Below are positions 17,777 to 25,751 of a stretch of 64,000 bases of DNA, piece by piece. How positions within the stretch are numbered: position 1 is the stretch's first letter; each line of letters begins with the position of its first letter. The translations under genes were made by a program, and so were the position numbers. A model generated the notes under the pieces. The model was not told where the DNA came from and did not search any database. It saw nothing but the letters and a program-made list of their open reading frames with translations. This DNA is from Sphingobacterium sp. CZ-2 (GTDB lineage Bacteria; Bacteroidota; Bacteroidia; Sphingobacteriales; Sphingobacteriaceae), in assembly GCF_004526235.1 (NCBI RefSeq), contig NZ_CP038159.1, positions 124,001 to 188,000 on the forward strand. The letters are read 5' to 3'.

Positions 17777-18622
17777 TTATTTCAATTCCGTTATCGGACT
17801 TTTGTCCATATCGTCATAATCCAGGTTTTCACCTGCCATTCCCCAGATAAAGGTATAATTGCTGGTTCCCGCGCCGGCATGTATAGACCATGGTGGTGAA
17901 ATAACCGCTTGGTCATTCCCCAACCAGATATGCCTGGTTTCATTTACAGGGCCCATAAAATGGGAGACCGCCTGTCCTTCGGGAATATCAAAATAAAAGT
18001 AAACCTCCATTCTTCGTTCGTGGGTATGTGCCGGCATGGTGTTCCATACGGAACCTACCTGCAATTCGGTCATCCCCATCTGCAGCTGGCAAGTTTCCAA
18101 TACGGTATGCAATAACATCTGATTGATGATCCGATGGTTGGCCGTTTCTAAGCTTCCCAGTTCGATTTTGTTCGCCTGTTCCTTGGTTACTTTTTTTGTT
18201 GGATAGGACCTATGTGCTGGCGTAGAATTCAGGTAAAACTTGGCAGGCTTGGCCGCATTGTGGCTGCTGAAATAAACTTCTTGGGCTCCCTGTCCAATAT
18301 AAAGCGCTTCTTTAAAACCCAATTCATAGGTTTCTCCATCTACCTCTACCTTTCCATCGCCGCCTACATTGATGATACCGATCTCTCTTCTGCTCAAGAA
18401 AAAGGGCTCTTTCAGTAGTTCATTGATCGTTTCCAATTTTACCCTTTCCTGAACGGGCATAGCACCGCCAGTCATATAGCGATCAAAATGGGAGTAAACA
18501 AAATGTACACGATCTTCCCAGAACAACTGCTCGATCAAGAAGTTTTCACGAAGTCCCTGGGTGTCCAAGGTTTTCGTTTCTTTAGGACCGATTGCGTATC
18601 TGCTTTCAAATGTAGTTTTCAT
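17777..18622 (-). CDS. kduI: 5-dehydro-4-deoxy-D-glucuronate isomerase
   Basis: A 281-residue KduI of normal length. It isomerises 5-keto-4-deoxyuronate to 2,5-diketo-3-deoxygluconate in the cytosol. The cupin metal site is seen as PAHTHERRMEVYFYF (two His and a Glu) and PPWSIHAGAGTSNYTFIWGM (third His), with GGAMPVQERVKLET and GHPNPL-like substrate segments earlier. The start ATG 18622 is the only one that fits the family. It heads the kduI-DUF4861-kduD operon, divergent from the transporter, with two operator-like palindromes upstream. Confidence 0.95.
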   Translation of the reverse strand: MKTTFESRYAIGPKETKTLDTQGLRENFLIEQLFWEDRVHFVYSHFDRYMTGGAMPVQERVKLETINELLKEPFFLSRREIGIINVGGDGKVEVDGETYELGFKEALYIGQGAQEVYFSSHNAAKPAKFYLNSTPAHRSYPTKKVTKEQANKIELGSLETANHRIINQMLLHTVLETCQLQMGMTELQVGSVWNTMPAHTHERRMEVYFYFDIPEGQAVSHFMGPVNETRHIWLGNDQAVISPPWSIHAGAGTSNYTFIWGMAGENLDYDDMDKSPITELK

Positions 18623-18681
18623 ATAAGACTTAATTTGTCAACAAGTTAACATTAGAAATGTGTTAATTGTTGCTTTTATTG

Positions 18682-18695
18682 CGAAATCGATTTCG
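18682..18695. promoter_or_regulatory. LacI-type operator, perfect palindrome
   Basis: CGAAATCGATTTCG is a perfect 14-bp palindrome with the central CG typical of LacI/PurR-family operators. It lies between kduI and the divergent transporter gene, next to a gene for a LacI regulator. Confidence 0.75.
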
Positions 18696-18703
18696 AAATG
18701 TTC

Positions 18704-18715
18704 CGAAAACGTTCG
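18704..18715. promoter_or_regulatory. second LacI-type operator, imperfect
   Basis: CGAAAACGTTCG repeats the CGAAA half-site of the palindrome at 18682-18695, with centres about 21 bp apart (roughly two helical turns). The pair would let two dimers bind the same face of DNA. Confidence 0.6.
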
Positions 18716-18815
18716 CGTAATTAGGTCTTTTTTATTTGAACTTTTATTAGCAAATTGGATTTTATTATACAGGATGTTTTGCATTTACCTAAACATCACA
18801 CCAATTACAAAACTA

Positions 18816-20381
18816 ATGAACCATCAAAAAGCTGGAAAATACCGTTGGACCATATGCGCATTATTGTTTTTTGCTACTACCATTAACTATTTAGACCGAC
18901 AAGTACTCTCCCTAACCTGGAAAGATTTTATAGCTCCCGAGTTCCATTGGACGAACAATGATTACGGATTGATCACGGCGTTATTCTCAATTTTTTATGC
19001 CGTCGGGATGCTTTTTGCGGGTCGATTTGTAGATTGGCTGGATACCAAAAAAGGCTTTATATGGGCAATTGCCATCTGGTCGGTGGGAGCTATCCTACAT
19101 GCCTTTTGTGGGATTGCAACCTCGGGTATAATAGCAGGCGAATGGTTCGTAGGCTTCGAAGGAGCAAAAGAGGTGATTGCTGGCATTCATGATTTCTCCA
19201 GGGTAGTCAATGTCAGTGTGGTGCTCTTTATTTTTGTGCGCTTTGTCCTTGCCATTGGTGAGGCGGGAAACTTCCCCGCGGCGATCAAGACCACAGCGGA
19301 ATATTTTCCGAAAAAAGATCGTGCCTTTGCAACCAGTATTTTCAACGCCGGTTCTACCATCGGAGCTTTGGCGGCTCCATTAAGTATTCCAGTTATTGCC
19401 AAATGGTATGGCTGGGAAATGTCCTTTATCATCATTGGTGCTTTAGGTTTTGTTTGGATGGGATTTTGGGTATTTATGTATGATAAACCCGAAGTACATC
19501 CGAAGGTGAATGAAGCAGAATTGGCCTATATCCAACAGGATGATATTCCCCCTGCAGAAAATGAACAGACAGTTCCTGTAACCCAAGGAAAAGTCTCCAT
19601 CTTAAATTGTTTAAAACATCGCCAAACTTGGGCATTCGCTGTGGGTAAATTTATGACAGATGGTGTTTGGTGGTTCTACCTATTTTGGATGCCTGCCTAT
19701 CTGAGCTCGGTGTATGGCATTAAATCTTCCGAATGGAGCGGTCAATTGGCTCTTTTTGTACTGTACAGCATTACCATGCTTTCCCTGATTGGAGGTTGGT
19801 TGCCATCCTTGTTCATTAATCGAGGCATGAATGCCTACGAAGGAAGGATGCGAGCGATGCTGATTTTTGCCTTCTTTCCTTTATTGGTTCTTCTTGCCCA
19901 GCCTTACGGACATTTGTCTTTTTGGGTGCCGACAATACTGATCGGTATAGGTGCCGCGGCGCATCAATCTTGGTCAGCTAATATTTTCTCCACAGTAGGG
20001 GATATGTTCCCTAAAAAAGCCATCGCTACGGTAACAGGAATTGGTGGTTTGGCAGGTGGATTGGGATCCTTCTTCATCAACATCTATTCTGGGAAATTAT
20101 TCGATTATGCAGAAACGCATTGGAGCAAGGTAAATGGGGTGAACCTACTTGAAAAGTATCCGGAGATTGCCAATGTGGATAGCAGAAAAGCTTTCTTTGA
20201 AAAGTTTGATGTAGCAAATATCGACGAATTCCTAAAATATTTGACCAAACAAGGGGAAACTGTGGCTAATGGGATTGATAAAGGTTATATGCTCGTCTTT
20301 TCCTATTGTGCCGTTGCTTATCTCATCGCTTGGTTTATCATGAAATTATTGGTGCCTAAGATGAAGCAGGTTAAGCTTTAG
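18816..20381 (+). CDS. MFS hexuronate transporter, ExuT-like
   Basis: A 521-residue major facilitator protein of the anion:cation symporter branch, the ExuT/galactonate type, for import of hexuronates. Landmarks are TTINYLDRQVLSLTWK in TM1, AVGMLFAGRFVDWLDTKKGF between TM2 and TM3, ARTKR-free AIGEAGNFPAAIKTTAEYFPKKDRAFATS (in part: GEAGNFPAAIK), and GGLAGGLGSFFINI near the end. A loop insertion at about residues 95-125 and a soluble segment at about 445-490 are longer than in E. coli ExuT. ATG 18816 is chosen because the earlier in-frame start would place coding sequence over the operators. It overlaps the convergent LacI gene by 11 bp. Confidence 0.9.
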   Translation: MNHQKAGKYRWTICALLFFATTINYLDRQVLSLTWKDFIAPEFHWTNNDYGLITALFSIFYAVGMLFAGRFVDWLDTKKGFIWAIAIWSVGAILHAFCGIATSGIIAGEWFVGFEGAKEVIAGIHDFSRVVNVSVVLFIFVRFVLAIGEAGNFPAAIKTTAEYFPKKDRAFATSIFNAGSTIGALAAPLSIPVIAKWYGWEMSFIIIGALGFVWMGFWVFMYDKPEVHPKVNEAELAYIQQDDIPPAENEQTVPVTQGKVSILNCLKHRQTWAFAVGKFMTDGVWWFYLFWMPAYLSSVYGIKSSEWSGQLALFVLYSITMLSLIGGWLPSLFINRGMNAYEGRMRAMLIFAFFPLLVLLAQPYGHLSFWVPTILIGIGAAAHQSWSANIFSTVGDMFPKKAIATVTGIGGLAGGLGSFFINIYSGKLFDYAETHWSKVNGVNLLEKYPEIANVDSRKAFFEKFDVANIDEFLKYLTKQGETVANGIDKGYMLVFSYCAVAYLIAWFIMKLLVPKMKQVKL

Positions 20382-21396
20382 TCGATTTCCTTTCGATAAT
20401 CCGGCTTTCGAGCATTGTGGTGTTAAATGCCATTTCAAAGCGGTTTTTGGATACAATGGTTTCTATTAATTTGCTGACGCCGAGATATCCGATTTCAAAG
20501 GCCGGTTGTACAATGGTCGATAGGGATGGGTTTAAGGATTCTGCCATTTCGGTGTTGGCAAAACCAATCACAGCCACTTCCGAAGGAACTTGAAGGTTTA
20601 ATTGGGAAAGGATTCCTAAACTGGCAACCGTAAGGGTATCCGTTGTGCCGAGGAGGCCTATGGGATGGTCCAATTCCTTTATTCTCCGCTCCAATAAAAT
20701 ACGCAGGTTTTTAATCAATTCCTCTCGGGTCTGTCCGTATTCCACCTGTATAATGTTGCTGGGATCCAAAGGGATATAATTCGCCAAAAGCGCTTTCTTA
20801 TAACCAGCAATCCGATCCTTATTGATGCCTATGTTCTTACCACATAACAAAAGGATTTCCTTTCTACCCATATCGATCAAATGTTGGGTGGCATCATAGG
20901 CTCCCTTCTCACTGTTCACCCCGATTTTAAAGGTATCCAATTCAAAATCAATCCGATCTACCAATACGATGGGGAACTCCTGGTTATATTGTTTCAGGGT
21001 TTTGATATGGCTTTCTGCTGCTGGGGTAATGATGATCCCATCGATGTTTTGCTGCCGGAAAGTTTTTAGGGCATCCTGTTCCATCTTGGAATTCTCACGA
21101 CTCTGCATGAAAACCAATTTGAAATTATTTTCATAGGCCGCCTGATGGGCCCCTTCCAATACCTGCGACTGAAAAGGATTGGATAGATAAGGGATTATGA
21201 CACCTATGGTATTGCTTCTACCCATCTTCAGGCTCTTGGCCAATATATTCGGGCGATAATGGTATTTCTCCGCCATCGCTCGAACCCGAACCTTGGTTTC
21301 TTCACTGATTTCAAAACTATCATTCAAGGCTTTGGAAACAGTGGATACCGAAAGTTCCAGTTTTTTCGCCAGCTCCTTAAGGGTAATATTGCTCAT
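20371..21396 (-). CDS. LacI-family transcriptional regulator
   Basis: A 341-residue LacI/GalR regulator. The N-terminal helix-turn-helix and hinge (1-60) read LKELAKKLELSVSTVSKALN and later YRPNILAKSLKMGRSNTIGV; a periplasmic-binding-protein-like effector domain follows (about 62-335) with GLLGTTDTLTVASLG and VAVIGFANTEMAESLNPSLST. ATG 21396 is chosen because the HTH begins there; an upstream in-frame start would overlap the 2OG oxygenase gene. The probable targets are the CGAAA-type palindromes at 18682-18715 and 13219-13230. A uronate or KDG-type effector is inference. Confidence 0.9.
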   Translation of the reverse strand: MSNITLKELAKKLELSVSTVSKALNDSFEISEETKVRVRAMAEKYHYRPNILAKSLKMGRSNTIGVIIPYLSNPFQSQVLEGAHQAAYENNFKLVFMQSRENSKMEQDALKTFRQQNIDGIIITPAAESHIKTLKQYNQEFPIVLVDRIDFELDTFKIGVNSEKGAYDATQHLIDMGRKEILLLCGKNIGINKDRIAGYKKALLANYIPLDPSNIIQVEYGQTREELIKNLRILLERRIKELDHPIGLLGTTDTLTVASLGILSQLNLQVPSEVAVIGFANTEMAESLNPSLSTIVQPAFEIGYLGVSKLIETIVSKNRFEMAFNTTMLESRIIERKSTKA

Positions 21397-21416
21397 AAGG
21401 ATAAATATCGCTCTTT

Positions 21417-22235
21417 TTATCCAAAGATCTTGCGATATATCCTTTTTAATAGGGGTTTCTTCCGCTTCCTTTCCGCATAGGCGTCCCAATCCTGAGAATC
21501 CGTAGCATCACTTTTCCTTTTTACAAAAATGGAGTTATGACCATCCTTGAACGCAATGGCTTCTTCATCTGGGCGACCATTCGAATAATAATACAAGGCT
21601 AATGATTTTCGGCTGCGATCTGCCGGACAGGTTAATGGATTTGGATGCCCGTGATAGGAAATGGAAGTTGTGGAAAATATTGCGATGGAATTGAATACGG
21701 GCAAAAATCTATTCACACATTGGCTCATTTCCTTATCCCATAGTTCAAAATGTCCTCCATATTCCTCCTTCCAATCCTTATTCAGATAAACGATAAAGTT
21801 CACTCGGCGATCCAGATTATTTACCGGATGTTTATTAAAGTCGGCATGGACTTTTAATAATCCTCCTGGTTTGATCTCATGAAGACCGGCCCCAGAGAAA
21901 TACGAATCACTGAATAGCTGTTCTTCAATCCCTGTAAGTTCATTGATGAACTTTAAAAAGGGTTCGGAGTTGAGGTAATGCATCAATGCTTTGGTCTTTT
22001 CGCCAAAAAGTGCTTCGCCTTGCCCTGCAAATTTCTTTTGCAAAGGATCGTTATACTCGATATTATCCCCTTTAGAGAGATCCGGAAATTCCGCTAAAAC
22101 TTCTTCCAGTAATTCCGCATTGAAGAAATCGTGGATATGAATACTCGGAAAGGGTTTTGCAGATGCATATTCCTTTTTGCGCTTTTGGGCAAAAAGCAAT
22201 AAGTCCTGGTTTTTTGAACTTAGGTAGGGAATCAT
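21417..22235 (-). CDS. 2OG-Fe(II) oxygenase family protein
   Basis: A 272-residue non-haem iron dioxygenase of the prolyl-4-hydroxylase-like 2OG-Fe(II) superfamily. The double-stranded beta-helix covers about 115-225. The iron-binding His and Asp are in LKVHADFNKHP, the distal His is in TSISYHGHPNPLT, and the 2OG-binding Arg is probably in ADRSRKSLALYYY. The C-terminus is basic (ERKRKKPLLKRIYRK). Relatives are often found next to glycan or lipid loci; the substrate is unknown. It is 20 bp upstream of the LacI gene on the same strand. Confidence 0.85.
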   Translation of the reverse strand: MIPYLSSKNQDLLLFAQKRKKEYASAKPFPSIHIHDFFNAELLEEVLAEFPDLSKGDNIEYNDPLQKKFAGQGEALFGEKTKALMHYLNSEPFLKFINELTGIEEQLFSDSYFSGAGLHEIKPGGLLKVHADFNKHPVNNLDRRVNFIVYLNKDWKEEYGGHFELWDKEMSQCVNRFLPVFNSIAIFSTTSISYHGHPNPLTCPADRSRKSLALYYYSNGRPDEEAIAFKDGHNSIFVKRKSDATDSQDWDAYAERKRKKPLLKRIYRKIFG

Positions 22236-22357
22236 ACTGGCAGATGTGTGTTAGTGTGTAATATGTTAAATTGATTGTAAGTTTAATCAAAAACCATGAT
22301 TACAGGAATATTTTCCTTACACGAAAAGCCATTAAAAATTCTTCTGTCGAATTATTA

Positions 22358-22561
22358 CTACGTATTAATACCTTTGATCACTTTTACATAAGTGGTTCGA
22401 TTGCAATTATTGCATTTATACCGACGTAGAGGAAGATAAAAGAGGAATGTCTTTACCCACCAAGGTCTTCGGACTCGTACATAGAGGTCTGCCTCTTGAC
22501 AATATGGGCATAACAAGCCAGGGTGATGCTTGTCTGAATTTATCGGACTAATTATTTTCAT
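22358..22561 (-). CDS. small zinc-ribbon protein
   Basis: A 67-residue protein with two CxxC knuckles, CPYC (residues 18-21) and CNNC (50-53), separated by a basic and aromatic segment (RVRRPWWVKTFLFYLPLRRYK). This is a zinc-ribbon arrangement. The hydrophobic middle could be a re-entrant membrane anchor. Small proteins of this kind are common in Sphingobacteriaceae; no function is known to me. It stands alone, with about 120 bp free on the downstream side and 225 bp of AT-rich sequence without a recognisable feature upstream. Confidence 0.7.
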   Translation of the reverse strand: MKIISPINSDKHHPGLLCPYCQEADLYVRVRRPWWVKTFLFYLPLRRYKCNNCNRTTYVKVIKGINT

Positions 22562-22788
22562 TGTGTGTTGTGTGATCTACTGTAGGAACAGTATGTTATA
22601 TGTTCTGATTATAAAAACGTATTAATAGCACCTTTTGTATGCCAAGACTTCTTTTTCTATTCATATCTGTTTATTGCTTTGAATGTGTAACTGGAAAATT
22701 GTTGAAAATTAAGGGATTAATATTAACTTACAGTAAACACTATTAGAACTTTCGGGTTTTATTGTAAATTGGCAACAAATTGATGTGT

Positions 22789-23259
22789 ATGAAGAAGGCA
22801 GTTTATTTATTTTTGGTACTTTTTTTAATGGTCCAATTGGGATATGGACAGCGAAGATACCAACAGCACACGGGTTGGATATTTGGTCCTTCCATTGGGT
22901 ATCAGTATCAAAGTGGCAGTTTTCTGAAAGCTTCTGCCTGGGGGCTTTTCGCAGCAAACCAAAGCCAATATGTAAAGATTGATGCCGGAGCTAATTTTAC
23001 CTGGATGATGGATAAAACTACAGTGATCCCGGAATTAGGAGTTACTTATTATTTGAATAATGTTGCGGTATGGCCGTTTATAAAAGGGGAGATTACACCC
23101 CATACAGCTACGGCGAAGGCAGGAATCGGACTTTTTAATTTACTGGAGTTCTCCGCTGGTTATGGCTTTGATATCAACACAAAAAAGGATTTTAAGCCTA
23201 TTGATGGCTTTACTTTTGGGGTAGGCGTGAATATCCCTTTAAATTTCCATCTCTATTAA
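22789..23259 (+). CDS. small outer-membrane beta-barrel-like protein, unknown function
   Basis: A 156-residue protein with a signal peptide (MKKAVYLFLVLFLMVQLGYGQ) and alternating strands rich in aromatic and Gly residues (GWIFGPSIGYQYQSG, VIPELGVTYYLNNVAVWPF, FSAGYGFDINTKK, FTFGVGVNIPLNFHLY) that end in an aromatic residue, as outer-membrane barrels do. ATG 22789 gives the best signal peptide; two earlier in-frame starts add only a few residues. It converges on the LytR gene with a 4-bp overlap of the ends. No family recognised. Confidence 0.7.
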   Translation: MKKAVYLFLVLFLMVQLGYGQRRYQQHTGWIFGPSIGYQYQSGSFLKASAWGLFAANQSQYVKIDAGANFTWMMDKTTVIPELGVTYYLNNVAVWPFIKGEITPHTATAKAGIGLFNLLEFSAGYGFDINTKKDFKPIDGFTFGVGVNIPLNFHLY

Positions 23260-24011
23260 TCGATCCAGCTTTTAAAATCATTTACCCGCTCCCGACTTAC
23301 AATTCCGTCATCGGTCTGAAACTTATGGAAGTAGATCTTCAACCGGGAATTACTATGAACAGCAATGTTCTTGATAGCATGGATATGAATGATCTGCCCT
23401 CGGTTAATTCTAAAAAATAATTTAGGATCCAAAACTTCTTCCACCCTGTCTAAGGGTTGATCCAACAAAAAATTATCTCCTTCCTTGGTAAACAGATAGG
23501 TGCCCTTGTTTTCAGCATATATACATTCGATGTCTTCCACAGGAACCAAGCGGATCTGTTGGCCGATCTTTACATTGAACCTGGTCTTGAACTGATCTTT
23601 CACAAGTAGTTGTTTGAGATCATGCAACATGTACTTATCAGCCCTGTTTTGGTTTTTCAGATATTTATCCACGGCAAAGGCCAATTCTTCTTCTACAATC
23701 GGCTTTAAGAGGTAATCAATGCTATTCAACTTGAAGGCTTTTAAAGCGTATTCATTGTAAGCCGTCGTAAAGATGATCTTGGAATCTACAGGGTGATTTT
23801 CCAGTATTTCAAATGAAAGACCATCAGAAAGCTGTATATCCATAAAAATAAGATCCGGTTCGGAATGGTTAGCAAACCATATTTTCCCTTGATGAACGGA
23901 ATGGACCATATCGATATGCGAAAACCCCATGGTCTCTAACTTGCGTATCAGCGATCTTGCTGCGGGTTTTTCATCTTCGATGACCAATACTTGAATTTCG
24001 TTCAGGTTCAT
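23256..24011 (-). CDS. LytTR-type response regulator
   Basis: A 251-residue response regulator. The receiver domain (about 5-125) has the acidic pocket (IEDE), the phospho-accepting Asp in LIFMDIQLSDG, and the conserved Thr and Lys (FTTAY, YLLKP). The LytTR DNA-binding domain (about 145-250) includes ECIYAENKGTYLFTKEG and FFRINRGQIIHI. It overlaps the kinase gene by 4 bp, so translation is coupled. The pair closes a four-gene operon with a TonB-dependent receptor and a TPR protein. Confidence 0.92.
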   Translation of the reverse strand: MNLNEIQVLVIEDEKPAARSLIRKLETMGFSHIDMVHSVHQGKIWFANHSEPDLIFMDIQLSDGLSFEILENHPVDSKIIFTTAYNEYALKAFKLNSIDYLLKPIVEEELAFAVDKYLKNQNRADKYMLHDLKQLLVKDQFKTRFNVKIGQQIRLVPVEDIECIYAENKGTYLFTKEGDNFLLDQPLDRVEEVLDPKLFFRINRGQIIHIHAIKNIAVHSNSRLKIYFHKFQTDDGIVSRERVNDFKSWID

Positions 24012-25030
24012 ATAATAGGGATTTTGACTTTAAAATAGGTATCGGACTTCTCTATAATAACTTCCTCTTTACTTAACAGTGCATATCTGTCAACAATATT
24101 AGCCAAGCCTATCTTTGTGGATGGATTCGGTGAATTCTTCTCCTGAAGGTTATTCGATACCACTAATTTTGATCCTTCTTGATAGATGCTGATCGTCAAT
24201 GGGTTCTCCTCAGAAATGCGGTTGTGCTGAATGCAGTTTTCTAATAGCAATTGCAGGCTCAAAGGAACGATTTCCTTGCTTTCGGCTTCGATAATTCCTT
24301 CTTGATAATTTATTCCATCTTCAAAACGTAGTTTTAAAAGAGAAATATAGCTGCGGGCAAAGGATAGTTCTTCTTGGATGCTTGTTAATTCTTTATCTTT
24401 TTGGGTGAGGATATAGCGGTAGATGCTTGATAGTGATTTGGTATAGGTTATGGCATTCTGTTTATCTTCTTCGATCAACCCGATCAATACATTCAAGCTA
24501 TTGAACAAAAAATGCGGATCTATTTGGTTTTTTAGTGTTTCTAACTGTGCTGTTGCTTCCCCAGCAATGCTTTTCTGCTTTTTGATCTGTTTATTTTTAT
24601 AGCTGGAGTAAAAGAACAAGCCATAAAATATAGAACCAATGATGATAAAGGTAAAGGTCGGAAAAAGGGCGAAATCCCATCTAAGTTCGGAAACATAGGC
24701 TTTTATCCCATCCAAACTCCTATCGGTGAATAAGAGAATGTTCATGCCTAAAATCACTATTGGAACGATTATAAAAGACAAGAGCAAGTAATAGAAATAC
24801 CTTTTCCAGGCCAAATCTTCCGCTGGCATTGCCTTATGCAGGGAATAGGAAAGATAACTGCCTACTATTCCTAGACCAATCCCTCGAAGCAGTCCGGTTT
24901 GGGCACCCTTAGATTGGAAGAAAGCAATCTCCAATGTTCCATCATTGACCAAGTAAAACCCTGCAATAACCAACATCAGGACTATCGTGATCACTATGGA
25001 ATATAAGACGGTCAGGAAAAAGTACTTCAT
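24008..25030 (-). CDS. LytS-type sensor histidine kinase
   Basis: A 340-residue kinase with four predicted transmembrane helices in the first 150 residues and a His_kinase domain with QIDPHFLFNSLNVLIGLI (phospho-accepting His in DPHFLFN). The ATP-binding domain has PLSLQLLLENCIQHN and GLANIVDRYALL. No extracellular sensor domain is visible, so the ligand is probably sensed in the membrane or by a partner. Its stop overlaps the regulator start, and it starts 2 bp after the TPR gene. Confidence 0.92.
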   Translation of the reverse strand: MKYFFLTVLYSIVITIVLMLVIAGFYLVNDGTLEIAFFQSKGAQTGLLRGIGLGIVGSYLSYSLHKAMPAEDLAWKRYFYYLLLSFIIVPIVILGMNILLFTDRSLDGIKAYVSELRWDFALFPTFTFIIIGSIFYGLFFYSSYKNKQIKKQKSIAGEATAQLETLKNQIDPHFLFNSLNVLIGLIEEDKQNAITYTKSLSSIYRYILTQKDKELTSIQEELSFARSYISLLKLRFEDGINYQEGIIEAESKEIVPLSLQLLLENCIQHNRISEENPLTISIYQEGSKLVVSNNLQEKNSPNPSTKIGLANIVDRYALLSKEEVIIEKSDTYFKVKIPII

Positions 25031-25032
25031 AA

Positions 25033-25650
25033 TTAATTTTTACAGGAAGCCAAAAGTGCCGCAGCGCGTTCCTTTCCCCAGGAAGGATAGAATTTTGTGG
25101 CGTTTTTTTCCTTATCGAATAAAGATACCGCTTTTTCCAATTGCTTACATTCCTCTTTCGTATCTCCGCCCATGTATTTTTTGGATTGCATGGAAAAGTC
25201 AGCCATTCCTGAAAGCGCTCTTGGGTTGTTGGGCTCTAAAGCTAAAGCTTTCTGATATTGTTCCATGATCTGCGGGCTCAAGGTCATTGCCGTTGCCATT
25301 GGGTCGATGGTCAGTTCGGAAGTTAATGCCAAGGCATTCAAGACATACCATTCGGCATTCAGGCTTTTTTCGTCTTTGGGGATCAGGGCTTTCGCCGCAT
25401 CAATGGCTTTCAGTTTCTCCTCATTATTGGTCATCATAAAAGAATTCGTAATCCCCACCATGGCTTGGTAATATTTGGGGATCCAGTTATCCTTCTCAAC
25501 CTGCGCAACTCGTTCAAAGGTCGCCATCGCTTCTTGGGATTTGCCCGCTTTCCAGCTTGCCAAACCTTCGGTCATCGCTTTTTCGTAAGGGGTCTGTGCC
25601 AAACCGGAAAGGCTCCATATTGTTAATAAACAAATCATTAATGTTTTCAT
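25033..25650 (-). CDS. exported TPR protein
   Basis: A 205-residue protein with a signal peptide (1-18, ending SGLAQ) followed by TPR-like helical repeats, for example SWKAGKSQEAMATFERVAQVEKDN and EQYQKALALEPNNPRALSG (in part: EPNNPRALSG). It probably binds another envelope protein. It lies between the TonB-dependent receptor (98 bp upstream) and the LytS kinase (2 bp downstream), so it may serve in signalling or assembly of that system. No more specific family is recognised. Confidence 0.75.
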   Translation of the reverse strand: MKTLMICLLTIWSLSGLAQTPYEKAMTEGLASWKAGKSQEAMATFERVAQVEKDNWIPKYYQAMVGITNSFMMTNNEEKLKAIDAAKALIPKDEKSLNAEWYVLNALALTSELTIDPMATAMTLSPQIMEQYQKALALEPNNPRALSGMADFSMQSKKYMGGDTKEECKQLEKAVSLFDKEKNATKFYPSWGKERAAALLASCKN

Positions 25651-25733
25651 GTCTTTTTGTTTTAGTGTTATTTACGATTAAAGTTCTATGATGCTGTCCT
25701 ATATGTCAAGTCAAATCTGATGGATTGTTGATT

Positions 25734-25751
25734 TTTAGGGATGAACCGTTA
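25734..25751. repeat. 18-bp direct repeat, copy 1 (covers the receptor stop codon)
   Basis: TTTAGGGATGAACCGTTA occurs here and again at 27943-27960, in the same orientation, flanking the TonB-dependent receptor gene at a spacing of 2.2 kb. The first copy includes the stop codon of the receptor. Confidence 0.75.

Noticed and set aside
18660..18815. Longer N-terminus for the MFS transporter starting at 18660.
   Set aside because: It would cover the operator palindromes and adds 52 residues without similarity to the family; ATG 18816 fits.
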